Below, in pieces: positions 23,263-34,900 of a stretch of DNA of 64,000 nucleotides; within the stretch, counting starts at the first letter, position 1; each line of letters opens with the position of its first letter. Made by a program: the position numbers and the translations under genes. This DNA comes from Cubamyces lactineus (Eukaryota; Basidiomycota; Agaricomycetes; Polyporales; Polyporaceae): positions 310,001-374,000 of the forward strand of contig JACDTU010000009.1 of NCBI GenBank assembly GCA_022376465.1, written 5' to 3'. Under the pieces are notes generated by a model that was not told where the DNA came from, ran no database searches, and saw nothing but the letters and a program-made list of their open reading frames with translations.

Positions 23263-25284
23263 ATGGGCAAGCAAAACGAGATTCTCTGGGAAGAGGAAAA
23301 GGAGTGGCTGGCATCACAGTATCCACGAGCAGACGTTCAAAACGCCTTGGCGAATTCCCAGAAAAAATTGGTCAAGGCTGTAGACATCATTTGGCCCGAC
23401 TACCAGACTCGATTCAAGGACCCCCTTCCAGCAGAAAGCGAACACACCTTCAAGCGGCGTCTGTTGAACGCTTCGGCTGACCGGAAGAAGTTCATCTCGC
23501 GTCGCAAAGCAGAATCGGTCAATGACGTGACACTGCGAATGCAGCGGCGCAAGAAGGTACGTGGGCTCCCTATCTCATTAGGCCCAACCACTGACGCGCT
23601 TCGCCAGGATCTGAAGGAGTGGCTGAAGAAGCACAAGTATTACGACGCTCGTAAGAAGGGGTCGGATACCTCGGTGTTCATTCCGGCATTGACACCTCAG
23701 CGCCGGCGAGGGGTAGGCGCCGTCGACGTATTCGCTCAAAGCCCTCTTCGACAAGAACTGGTGCCTGACGCGCCCAAGGACGTGGGATCCAGAAGGAGTG
23801 TCGTGGCAGCTGCCTTTCACGGCCTTGATCCTAAAGTGCAGGCCACCTTTGCGGCCTCAGCGCAGATGCTGAACAAAGAGCGCATCACACAGGAACTAGA
23901 TGAGGCAGGTGGACAGGACGAGGTGGACCGAGCCCTGTGCGTATCATCTCACACTGTATGCATTCTCGCTGACGCCTCAAGCAGGAAAGTACCCTCTATC
24001 TCGTCCTGGTACCACGGCATCATGCAACACCTCCTGGATGAAGTCGGCTGGATCGGTGCAGCGGTCCTCGGTGGTCCGAATGAAGAAGGCCGCATGATCA
24101 TGTTCAGGTGCGCGCTTGTATTCTCAAAGCGGTACCCGCTAGATTGAAACCATGCCCACAGCTACGCGAAGGACACGGATCGTAAGGGGGAAACCTTCTG
24201 GCAGGCTCTTGCGAAGGAGGTGGGGTGGGACGAGGCGCACCTGATGAATTGGGCCCTACACTTCCTCGAGGGATGTAACCCAGGTACGTGAAACCGTTCA
24301 GCCCCACTGTCAAAGCACTGATGAACACTGAGCAGCACTCCACTTGAATGGCACGCCGACTCCTCGCGATGAAGACCAGATGCCTCACGATCAGGACCAG
24401 CATGCAGGGGCCCCATGCGTGCAAGCGGCTCATTGCGCGTGCCATACGGACTACACCGATGTCCTGGCACAGAAGGCAACACCTGGCATCGATAAGGACG
24501 AAAGCGATATGGTTCGCGACCCAGCGCCAACCGAGCCGGCGGACTTGAGCCAACCAGCGAATGTGGACGCCGACGACGACGTCGTGTCGCAGACACCTAC
24601 GATGGCACGCGAACCAGAGCCAGATGCCATTATCGTAGGCATGGACGCAGAATGTGGACCGCAGGACCGCGACATTTCCCTGGAGCAGCCGATCTCGGCT
24701 GGTTTGCCTATGCGCGGACCAGTGCGCTGGAGCAACCTTGACGAGGGAGACTCAACGTTGACGCAGCTCGCGGAAGAGTCGGTGCAAGCGTCGATAGCGC
24801 AAGACGTCCGAGATGGGTTGGCCAGTAGGCAAATAGAGAAGCCTGTTGGACAACTGACGATCAGGCTCCCACCACGGAAGGCAGACGCCTCGAAAAGTTG
24901 GTTGTGCACGTTATGCACCGCAATGTACCTTTCTGACTTGCCATCACAGCTGCGCTACCGGCGCTGCCCGCAGGAGAGGAAGGGAATTCACGCCCTCGTC
25001 GCAGTACAAAGGCTACTCTGCGCAAGCAAGGCATTGAACCGTGAGTATGATACCATTGTCGCCGGGAGAAGCTAATGTTGTGTGATAGCGCCCTTCCGCT
25101 GAAGGAACGAAGGCACGCAGAGCGTTTCGCTACTGCTGGGGCTACCGCATCGACGACGAAGGCTCCCAAAGTGAATGTGAGAGGTCGCAAGACCACAGGG
25201 TATGTCGCGTGTCATCATCAGCGACAACTACTGACAATGTAGTCATGTAGCACTCGCGGTAAAGGCTCTCGAGCGAAGAAGTAG
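23263..25284 (+). CDS. Cargo gene 2: unrecognised protein
   Basis: Start ATG at 23263 (MGKQNEILWEEEKEWLASQY). Exons are 23263-23556, 23608-23936, 23985-24107, 24162-24283 and 24336 onward. One or two 3' exons end in a basic tail (KVNVRGRK...GKGSRAKK) with TAG at 25282-25284, and the join near 24930-25090 is uncertain. The N-terminal part is Lys/Arg-rich and helical, perhaps DNA-binding (FKRRLLNASADRKKFISRRK). The middle has WYHGIMQHLLDEVGWIGAAV, LGGPNEEGRMIMF and FWQALAKEVGWDEAHLMNWA, a pattern I associate with uncharacterised basidiomycete proteins. The C-terminal part is acidic and disordered. The spacing of 280 bp from cargo 1 and shared strand suggest a co-transferred set. Confidence 0.62.
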
Positions 25285-25642
25285 ACGATATGGATTGGGA
25301 AAGCATCAAAGGCTTTCAGAACACGTAGTTACATAGAATGTCGTCTACATGCAGAGCGGCGAGGCAGGACAAAGAGATGAGGGTAATGAACGTGCCATAT
25401 ATAGACCTCGTAGACTAAAAACTCTCCATATGCCGGTCGCGACGCAAAGGATGAGACTGCAACGATCGCGCGCGCGGATGAGAACCAATGGGTGGATCGA
25501 TAACATGCGGCGGATGGAGCCGGACAAGAACGCGTTCCTGAAAAACTGCGACCTTTTTCGACCGCCGATGCTTGCCTTCCGACCACCAAGTCGCCCGACA
25601 AGCCTGCCATTCACATTTCACTCTTCCCTCACCACGACTACG

Positions 25643-26761
25643 ATGTCAGCCATGGATGCAGACCACGCCGACGTTTTACACAGCAATGAATCACCCCGGT
25701 ATCTCATCAAGGTCCGACTCATCCTGTGGATGCTGGTGAGCCTTGCATGATCTGACTATACTGTGTCCTGCTCATGGTTACAGAGCGGCATGGTGCCCGA
25801 TTCCACGTACGTCGAAGCCGCCGTGGGTGACACGTTGGTTCTCAGCGAAGTTGCATGGCTGGCGAGGCGTGTCCCCGTGTCGACGGCGTGGGTGGACTTC
25901 TGGAGTGTCGAGGAGGGAGATTGGAGGCTCGAGAGGTTGGTGAACTTGTCGTTGGATGTGTCTAACACATCGCCTGCCTTCTTGATGCGGCTGCAGGGGA
26001 CAAAACATTGTCCCACCCTGGGAAACGAGCTCAAGCTTGTGGAGCTTGCGGCCTTCGATACGGATCACGACGACCTGCCCAAGATCGAGAAGGTGGTGTT
26101 GCTCAAGGTGGCCCGTGCTCACATTCTGACGGTCACTGCGTGGAACGAGGTAAGCACCAGCCTCAGACATGTGAATCATACTCAGTGGATCATGAGCAGA
26201 ACGTAACCTCGCATGCACGTCGCTTCGAGGTCAACGTCGGACCGCGTGCTCACGTCAGGCTGGCTGACCACACTGAAGTCATCAAGCACCTGAGAGAAGA
26301 CCCGCAGGGCGGCGAGCCGAAGGCCATTACTCATGTCGAGCGTTGGGACAACGAATCGTGCAAGTGGAAGCTTCAAGATATCAACCGGGTCTTTGTCTTT
26401 GACGGGAAGTCGCGACTGCTGCTTGTGCGACATGACCGGAACCGCTTGCCCATCGGTCTTGCGAAGGAGATAGCACGCGCTGAGCAAATCGTAGTGGCGC
26501 GGAGGCTCGGAGTAAGTGCAAGGCAAGTTCTTCACCGAGACGTACTCATAGGTTGAATCATGTCAGGGCTCTGTGCAAGACGACGTCGAGGTCATTGACC
26601 TCGCGGCAAGCGTTGACACAGCCGTAGCTGCTGATGAGGTAGGTATTCTGGGCATAGTTATAGTGTTCCGCTCAGGCTTACTGGTACCTCTGGCACTTTA
26701 GGAAGTCCGCGTTGTCAAGCGCAAACGGACCTCAACGAGCGAGCACGACGGAAAGGCGTAG
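25643..26761 (+). CDS. Cargo gene 3: unrecognised protein (300 aa)
   Basis: Five exons (25643-25735, 25784-26149, 26200-26511, 26567-26638, 26702-26761) total 903 nt, an exact multiple of three, with stop TAG. The protein looks beta-rich: ILWMLSGMVPDSTYVEAAVG, VDFWSVEEGDWRLERLVNLS, then HVERWDNESCKWKLQDINRV and RLLLVRHDRN. It ends with an acidic DDVEVIDLAAS segment, which resembles a SUMO-interacting motif, and a basic VVKRKRTST tail that could be a nuclear signal. I do not recognise a family. Its pattern of a Trp-rich strand followed by a charged strand is echoed in cargo gene 4, suggesting a shared fold. Confidence 0.7.
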
Positions 26762-27177
26762 GGGAGCTTCTGAATGTCACATTAGCAGCGGGATGGCACG
26801 TGTGCGAATGAGAGGGTTATCTACGTAGAGTAGCGATGGTCTCGCGAAGGAGGCATGCTTTGGAAACGGCGGCGGGAGCAGGACAAACGAGGAATTCTTC
26901 GCGCCATATAGCGGAATCATACCTAAAGATGGCACATCCGACGACCGCGATCCTGCCACTGTCGCGTTTCGCACTTTAAAGGCCCGTAACACCTCGTCAG
27001 GCCGAACCAAGGCCGTGAACCGACCAACCACAGGGCGTCGCGTGGAATCCCGGAACGGGAGGGCGAGCTGAGATATAAGGCTGTCGCTGGCGCACAAGTC
27101 TTGCCTGTCGCCTAGTTGTCTCCCCCCCTCTCCGATCCCCTCCCTCCCCTCCCGCTCACGAATCACCGCATACAGCC

Positions 27178-28868
27178 ATGGCTATCTACCGAGGATACCT
27201 ACGACCTGGCGATCCGGTCAGCAGGGTTCAATTCCTCAGCGTGGAAACCGGCAGCCAGCAGGCGAGCAACGCGCTGAAGAGGCTTTGTCATCGTGGGGCC
27301 AATCAACGTATTCCAGCCTCGCCTGCCATCTGTCCCCGATGCCATTTTCCAGCATGCTTCACAGCGCGGATTACCTACAAAGCGGACTACGCAGGGGCAT
27401 GGGCGATGATCGTGAGGATGAGCATATCAGACGGATATTATGTGGTGCTAACTCTCCTCCCAGTGCCTCGGTTGCAAGCGTGCTCATTTCCCAACCCAAT
27501 GGGGGCCACCAGAAGAGCAGCTTGAGGAGATCGAGCGACAGCGCCAAGAGGACGCAGAGGAGGCTTTGACCAAGCGTGTCAATGCCAGGAATGCCAGATT
27601 GGAACGCGCGCGCAAGTCCCGGAGCGTTGGAGAGGCCAAGAAGGCACAGGCGCGCACTACCAAAAAGACCAAGAAGCCGACCAAGCCCTTTGGGGTGCGT
27701 ATACGATATGTTGAAAGGTTCTCCATCTGACACGAGTGGTGAACAGATTGTCAACAACGTATTGGACAGTAAGAAGTCAGAGGTCCGAAAGGGGCGCGAC
27801 ATCACCATATGCCTGTGGTACAAAGTGCGTACACCTCCATAATGCCTGTAGTCCACGACTAACGCAAATGCTAGGAGAACGAGTTGCCTATCAAGACGAA
27901 GATAGGTCTGTCTCAATATACTCATTTACGCCTCGACGACCACCCTTGGATCCAGGAGGCATGCCTATCCATGGCGACGTCGCCGTTTGAGCACTGGAAA
28001 TTCGATGTAGGGCAATGGGAGCTGATCCCGTGGGCCACCGCGAACGTCAATATCGGTCTGCAAGACACCATCTTCGTTCGAGTGAAAGACTTGCGTTGCA
28101 CCGGTCTTGGCCATGAACTGCGCGTGTATGAAGACCGCGACCGTGCTCGGTTTCTATCTCTGTCAAAGAGTCCAGTGTCTATTGTGGAACGGGAACCCAC
28201 GAATTGTGTGTACTTCGCGATCTGGCATAGGGTATGTATGTGTTTGCTGCGCAGAAGAAGGATGCTGACTACGTGATTACCGACAGGACAATCAAGGACC
28301 GGTCATTCACCAGAGGGTTCGCGTGAAGGACCAGGATCTCGAAGGCGTACATTGGCGCGGGCCGCCTGAGGTACACGGAGAATGGCCTGTCTGCTACTGG
28401 CAGGAGGCGACGTCGAAGTGGCACCCTTATGAAGGAGGTCCAGAAGAACGTGGCGTACTCGACCCCGACGCCCGAGTCATCCTGCTTCGCCGCCCGGACG
28501 TGCTCTTGCTGCACGGCTTAGGCGAAGTCCTGGAGTTCATGGAGAACGATAGCGCAGGGCGAAGGATCCTTGCGGCCGATTCTGATCTTACCATGAACTC
28601 CAGCGCGAGGTTGGTGGGGGTGAGCACGCCAAAAGTGGAACGCGACTCCACGTTCGACGCTGGAGGTCCCGTGTCGTGCGCCGTGAAAATAGAGCGTGAG
28701 GCTAGTCAGACGAAACGTGGCAATGCGGTCAGGAAACAGCTCGCCGAGGGTGAGTTGTTTGTGCAGGGAAGCAGTAACGGGCCAGGTGTATCGTGGCAGG
28801 TGAGGATGAGGGACATGGGGTACAATGTTGTGCGCGAGGGGGGGAAGGACTGGATCGAAATTGTCTAA
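27178..28868 (+). CDS. Cargo gene 4: unrecognised protein with Cys-pair N terminus (493 aa)
   Basis: Five exons (27178-27411, 27464-27694, 27747-27824, 27875-28231, 28287-28868) total 1,482 nt, a multiple of three, with stop TAA. The start follows a pyrimidine-rich leader. The N terminus has two Cys pairs (CPRCHFPAC and CLGCKRAHFP), which could form a zinc ribbon. A Lys/Arg/Glu coiled-coil follows (EEIERQRQEDAEEALTKRVN). The C-terminal half is Trp-rich and beta-like (HWKFDVGQWELIPWATANVN, CYWQEATSKWHPYEGG, VILLRRPDVLLL). The family is not recognised. It is the last of the co-oriented cargo set, about 1.1 kb before the gypsy insertion. Confidence 0.72.
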
Positions 28869-29951
28869 CGTACATGGGTGTAGTCTGGCTAGACAAAGGA
28901 GTGGCAACTTCTGAGCGCATCTAACATAATCTTGAGCTTGCAGATCCTGGCGCGCGATCGATCTGAAGGAAGTCAAAGAAAGTAAGCATGCAGTCTAGAC
29001 AGGAAGCGAGCGCGTGCGATGGTCCCACGCGGAGGTCTCAAGTGCGACGTGTGGCGGCAAGATCACCAATGTCTTGCGGAGTTTGTATGACATGGTCCTG
29101 CCAATGACATTGGTCAGTCCAATGGTATTCATATGGCGGCAAACATTCACTAACTGGGGACGCGCGAGTATGGAATTAGGTGGGCGGAGAAGCCTATAGT
29201 ATGACGGACCGCGCGCACACCCTCACGACTCGGTGAGGGTGTTGCGCTAGTAGGGATTATCGTAGGACATGATACATGGGTGCTGGTTGCTGCGGATACC
29301 GAGTCCTTCGCGCACGATTCAGTACAGTCATTGGTCGGGAGTATGTGCGCACGGAGGTGTTCGAGATGCGCGCGAGCATCCTCGGGTGGGGATATCTGTA
29401 GGCGAGAGGTTGAGTGGACCCTGAAGGAGTTTTACCAGGAGTTTTGCGGTGAGGCGGGATTCTGCGGATGGTAAGGAGAGGTCGCGCGGGAGCGGGCATG
29501 CAGGCAGATCGGGAGAGGAAAAAAGTGTGACAATACGGGAATGTGGGCTCACGCGCAGTCATGGTAAGCTGGTCATAGCGACTTCGTCGTGCGGCGCATG
29601 GCACGTACGTACGCTCGGTCCAAAGCTCATATGCAGTGGCTGTTGGTGGACCTCGGCGACGCGTCGTGCAGGCCACGCTGGAGGGGTAATGCCCGGGGGG
29701 AACGTGCAGCTATAGTGGGTTCCACCAAGGGAACGCGATGCCTTTGCTCTAGGCAGGACACTGTGGCGGACGGCGAGCGCGGCAGCGGGCACGATTGCGC
29801 GAGGTAGGTTTCAGGTAGCCATCGTTGGGGGCGTGCTATGGCGGGTGACGCTGCTCGCCAGTCTTCGCGACGCACAGGCTCGCTACACGTTTGGAGGACG
29901 AGCAAGGACTGAAGACGAATGTACTGAGATTACTGATATTCTGCTCAGGTT
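28869..29951. other. Intergenic region left of the retrotransposon
   Basis: No supported gene. Short frames on both strands lack recognisable motifs. It continues, across the retrotransposon, at 38882-39036 into the upstream region of small gene copy C. Confidence 0.45.
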
Positions 29952-29956
29952 CATAT

Positions 29957-30506
29957 TGTTACGCTTTCGAGCGTGACTCTTAAACTATCAAGCCTTAAGA
30001 CGTCAATGAATAGAGAGCTTGTATCTATTCAGCTACTAGCCCTAGCTTGTCGAAGATAAGCGCGTAGTAGTATTTGCAGTTGAAAGCGAGTTAACGAGCA
30101 ACCAAAGTCGTATTTCGCAAAGAGACTGAAAGCTGAGGGTCGCTCTATGGCGTCGCCTCTTATATACATGTATACCAGCCTGTAGACGGAACGTTCTAGC
30201 GTATACAAGGACTTTCTGGTGCGTAGTAGTCAGCGCTAGTCGAACCTAGTAACACTGTGGCAGTGCTGCTGTGTACTGTGCAGAAGCGCTGTGCACTGCG
30301 CGGCAGCGACTGTGCACTGTGCAGAAGTAACTGTGCATGGAAAGTCCTAGAGCATCCTAGATAATACGAGACTGTTCCATAGAATCCGCCATATACAATC
30401 GTAGCTGGAGTCCCAGAGCCTACCATACTTGTATCGTACAGAGTAAGTACTAGAAACCGTTACCAGTTCGTCGAGACGTCGCAATACCTATTGTACATTC
30501 GTAACA
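29957..30506 (-). repeat. 3' LTR (left copy)
   Basis: 550 bp, TGTTACG...CGTAACA, with no difference from the right copy seen by eye. It contains a short imperfect tandem array built on CTGTGCACTGYGCRGMAG (about 30262-30338), within the U3 part on the minus strand. Confidence 0.95.
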
Positions 30507-30520
30507 TCAGCTCCCCCTCC
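30507..30520 (-). promoter_or_regulatory. Polypurine tract
   Basis: Immediately upstream of the 3' LTR on the minus strand, GGAGGGGGAGCTGA ends at the LTR boundary (30506). This is the expected plus-strand DNA primer site. Confidence 0.8.
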
Positions 30521-30540
30521 GCTGAAGGTCGTCCTCGACC

Positions 30541-31836
30541 TTAGAGGTGAACGATAGCATTGTTTCTCTCGACGACCTCAGGACGGAAGACATCCAGGGA
30601 GATCTGGACGAGCTCCGCATCGCTACCTACTGCTCGAATGCAGTCCCATTGAGCAGTCTCTGCCTCCGACATGCCTAAAGCCTCGCGATAAGTAGTCGCG
30701 ATGCGTTCAGCGTCGACCTTGAAGGCGGGGTAATTTCCACGCCGGGCGATGACATCGTCGATGAGTAGGGAGGCGGCTTGGGTGGTCCTGACTGAAGCTT
30801 CCGGCCATCGGAGATGGTATGCGACCATGATCCGAACGTCAGAGATGCCGAAGGAACTGTTGGGGACCATGAAAATGTCGCCTCGAGAGTTGATGTATCC
30901 GAACCGATCTTCTCCGGTTCCACGAAAGAAACCGCATCGTCCATGGGGTTCCTCGACGTGCTTGGTGATCGTAGTCGGGGGAGGAGGAGGCGGGGAAGGG
31001 GCCCTTACTGCGACTTTCAGGGCTTCGTGGAACTCCTCTTCCGAGAGCTCGTCGATCGTGCTAAGCTCTAGTTGTTCGAGCTCAGGGAGTAAGTCGAAAG
31101 ACTCGACTTCCGAATAGGAGGAGTCAGAACTTGAGGAGGATAGGGTCGGGGTCGACCCCTCAACTGAAGTCGGACCCCATTTGATGGCTTCCTCCTCAGG
31201 ATCAGGAGTGGAAACCTTCCAAGGGTCAGTCGAGGGAATGGACCATCCACCATCCGAGCGTACCTCGTCCTCGTCTTCTTCCTCATCCGAAGAATCGACC
31301 TCGATAGCTTGCGGGTAGTCATCGAGGCGTTGCGGCCAAAAGACATGCCCCCAACTATGCGTACCGTGTTGGTTACGCAGGGGCATCAGGTCCGAGAGTG
31401 CTCCCGCGACCTGAGGGTTAGCGAGCATAGAAATTACTTTCTCTGCCGCTTGAACCACTGCCTGATAGGCCTCGCTCGCAACTTGAACTACCTTCTTCTT
31501 CTCGGACTTGGGCGCCGACGTTCTCTGGTTGTGTTTGATGAGAACAGAGTAAGAGGGGGCGGCCCTGGCGAGAGCGCGGTAGACGTCGATGAGGTCCTTG
31601 ACCTCAGGAAGATGGGCAATACGGGCCTCGACATGGCTGTAGAGGTCGGGGTGCACGATGACCCAGCCGACACGATCGGCGAGGGTGCCCTCGTCGTTGC
31701 ACGAGACGGTGTGTCGGGGAAGATGGTTGTAGAAAACAGTGCGCCGTGCCCTAATGAAGTTGGGGGGACGGGGAATGTTGCGACGAGTCGCCTCAGAGAA
31801 ACGACGACCAGTAAGACGAGTGTTGGTGTAGACCAT
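30541..31836 (-). CDS. Retrotransposon extra 3' ORF (431 aa), function unknown
   Basis: ATG at 31836-31834 (MVYTNTRLTGRRFSEATRRN), 67 bp after the pol stop, in the position where some elements carry env. I see no signal peptide or transmembrane segment, so an envelope role is unlikely. The middle is very acidic (DSSDEEEDEDEV) and Ser/Glu-rich. The N-terminal part is basic and helical, and the C-terminal part looks folded (CGFFRGTGEDRFGYINSRGD, AYHLRWPEASVRTTQAASLL). It is uninterrupted in an otherwise intact element, implying recent function. Expression would need a subgenomic or spliced RNA or reinitiation. Confidence 0.75.
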   Translation of the reverse strand: MVYTNTRLTGRRFSEATRRNIPRPPNFIRARRTVFYNHLPRHTVSCNDEGTLADRVGWVIVHPDLYSHVEARIAHLPEVKDLIDVYRALARAAPSYSVLIKHNQRTSAPKSEKKKVVQVASEAYQAVVQAAEKVISMLANPQVAGALSDLMPLRNQHGTHSWGHVFWPQRLDDYPQAIEVDSSDEEEDEDEVRSDGGWSIPSTDPWKVSTPDPEEEAIKWGPTSVEGSTPTLSSSSSDSSYSEVESFDLLPELEQLELSTIDELSEEEFHEALKVAVRAPSPPPPPPTTITKHVEEPHGRCGFFRGTGEDRFGYINSRGDIFMVPNSSFGISDVRIMVAYHLRWPEASVRTTQAASLLIDDVIARRGNYPAFKVDAERIATTYREALGMSEAETAQWDCIRAVGSDAELVQISLDVFRPEVVERNNAIVHL

Positions 31837-31903
31837 AGTGAATAGAGGAGAAATTTGTTCAGAAAATTCGAAGAGATATTGGGTGAGGAGTGGGTTGAGT
31901 CCT

Positions 31904-34900
31904 TCACGACAACTTGTGCCTCTTCTTATAGTTGCGCAAGATCGACTGCGCGTTCTTGAGATGTCTTTCTGGTTCCCAAGAATTTTCCGATGCGGGCCAG
32001 CCCTTCCAAGCCACTAGATACTGCTTTTGGGTACCTCTAGTGCGGTGGCTCAGAATTGCTTCTACCTCCCATTCCTCTCCTTCAGTTGATTCAGGAGTGG
32101 GAATCGGTGGAGGTCGGACATAGTCTGGTCCGTGCTCCTTAGTTGTGTGGTACGGGGTAAGTAGCGCTGCGTGGAAGACGGGGTGTATCTTCCATTTCTC
32201 CGGAAGCTTTAACTTAAATGTAACCGGTCCCAAGACCTTGACGATGGTGAACGGTCCCACTTGTTTTGGAATCAACTTCCTGGAGACATATGGAAGCCTG
32301 AGGTTCTTTGTATCGAGAAGAACCTTGTCTCCGAGCTTCAGCGGAACTTGCGCAGCGGGGAGCCTTCTTGACATAGCTGCGGCGGCCTGCGCATGCGCCG
32401 CTATTGTATTCTCCCTGGCTTCCTGAAGACTTTGAAGCCTCTGCTCCGTACTTGGATGCTTTGGGGTGGTTCGGACTGTCCCAACGGCCTCTGGCTGAAA
32501 CCCGTAGAGTAGCTCAAACGGGGATTTTCCCGTGACAGAGTGTGTCCGCTGATTGTGCGCGAATTCGAATTGAGGCAGCAGTTTGGCCCAGTTCTCCGGA
32601 TTGTTAGCACAGTAGAGCCGAAGTGCTAAGTCGAGTTCTTGATTTACTCGCTCCGTTTCCCCATCTGTCTGAGGATGGTAGGCCGTGCTGAGTGCCGTTT
32701 CAATTCCGAGGCTATTGTGTAGTTCTTTGAATGCCTTGGATATGAATTGCGGCCCCCGATCCGAGATGACCTTCGCAGGTAGTCCGAATCTGCGATACAC
32801 ATCCCTTTGCAGAATATCCATGGCTCCTTCTGCCGTAATATTCTTGGTGCAAGGGGAAAATACCGCTGCTTTGGATACATCATGGTCGACTACCACTTGG
32901 ACGGCATTAAAACCATCCGATTCTGGTAGATCGGTGATATAATCCATGGTAATTGTCCGGAAAGGCCTAGTATCCCCACTGTGTTGAATGGGAATTAAGC
33001 CTGGTTTAATGGGATGCGTATTGACCTTGCTTGTTTGGCAAGCGGCGCAACCTTTGACATATTGCGCGATGAATTTCCGCATGCCTGGCCACATATATTC
33101 CCGTTTAACCAGATCATAGGTTTTCTGGACTCCTGGGTGTCCCATAATCGGTGCGTCGTGATGCATCTTGACTATATCACGATACAATTGATTATCTGGT
33201 GGAACGTATACTCTGTTCTTGTACAGGAGTATTCCGTCGTCGTCGGACCAATCTTCTGGTTTGCCGAACTCTGGGCGTTTGGTAGCCTTTCCTTTTAGAG
33301 TAATGTACTCTACTACCGAGTTGTCCCGTAGCTTGCTATCACGGATGCGCTCTTGTAGCTCAACGTTGACAGCTTTGGCAAAAAGTTCTGGCCCTAGTAA
33401 TACGACGTCCTTGTTGTCATTTTCCCCCCCGTCATGCCCTGATCTCCGAGAAAGGGCGTCTGCTTGAGTGAGGGATTTTCCGGGCTGGTGCTTGATTACG
33501 ATGTTGAACTCCGAGAGGAATAAATGCCATCGCGCCTGTCTGCGATTTAACTTCTGCGCCGTACGGAAGTAGGTCAGATTTTTGTGATCTGATAGGATTT
33601 CTGTAGGGTGTGGGGAACCCTGCAAAAAATGTCGCCATGCTTCGAGAGCTCGAACAATGGCTAACAATTCTCTATCATAAATCTGATAGTTCCGTTCCGC
33701 AGGAGTAAAGGACTTGGACAAATAGGCACAAGGATGCCATAGTCCGTCCTCTCCTTGCTGTCGTAGTACAGCACCTGTTGCGACCTTAGAAGCATCGCAC
33801 TCAATCTGAAATGGTTTCTCCGGATCCGGGATTTGTAGGATCGGTTCTTCAGTAAACCGCTTCTTGAGTGTATTGAATGCTTTCTGACAATCAGAGGTCC
33901 ACAGAAAAGGCTGGTCCTTCTTGGTCAATTCCGTGAGGGGTCGGACTATCTTTGAATAATCCCGAATGAACCGTCGGTAGAAATTACCGAACCCTAGGAA
34001 TGCCTGAACCTGCTTGACTGTTTTCGGTGGTTCCCACTCGATAATTGCCTTGAGCTTTACTGGATCCATAGCGACTACCCCTGGCCGAATTATTGATCCT
34101 AGAAATTCGACTTCTTGTCTGTCGAATTCGCATTTTTCCGCCTTGAGGAATAGATCACTGTCTTGAAGTCGCTGTAAAGCTCTTCGCGTGCGTTTGTGAT
34201 GGTCCTCGACATTGTCTGAGAATATCAGGATGTCGTCCATGTAAATGACCATCCATCCTTCCTGAAGCATGTCCCGGAAGAGATCGTTCATCATGTTCTG
34301 GAATGTGGCCGGTGCGTTGCACAAACCAAAAAACATGACTGTCGGTTCGAACAATCCGCTGGGTGTTATAAACGCAGCTTTCCACTCATCACCCTCTTTG
34401 ATGCGAACATTATTGTACCCTGCTCGCACGTCGAGCTTGGTGAATATTGTGGCCCCTTTCAGCCGGTCAATGATGTCGCTGATGAGCGGCAAGGGATATG
34501 CGTTTTTGATAGTCCCCTCGTTAAGAGCCCTGTAGTCTTGAACAGGTCGAAGACTCCCATCCTTCTTGGTGACAAAGAAAAATGGCGAGGCTAGTGGAGA
34601 CTTGGATTTTCGAATGTAGCCCTTCTCGAGGTTCTCCGCAATGAATTTGTCGAGTTCTATACGTTCCGTATAGGTCAGAGGGTAGATTTTCCTCCAAGAC
34701 CCCTTGGTATGATGGTCGAAGTCCTTCTTGAATTCGATAGCATGGTCCCATGGTCTCGAGGGCGGAAATCTACTTGCTGCCTTTTTCTCAAAGACCTGTC
34801 GATAGTCCTTTACAAAATCAGGTAGGATTTCGTCCAAGGTCTTCTCCTTCTGGTCTTTCTTCGCTGCTATAGCGATCTCCGTAGACTTATTAATCTTTCG

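Noticed and set aside
30541..31836. Envelope gene making the gypsy element a retrovirus-like errantivirus
   Set aside because: No signal peptide, cleavage site or transmembrane segment is visible, and the protein is strongly acidic.
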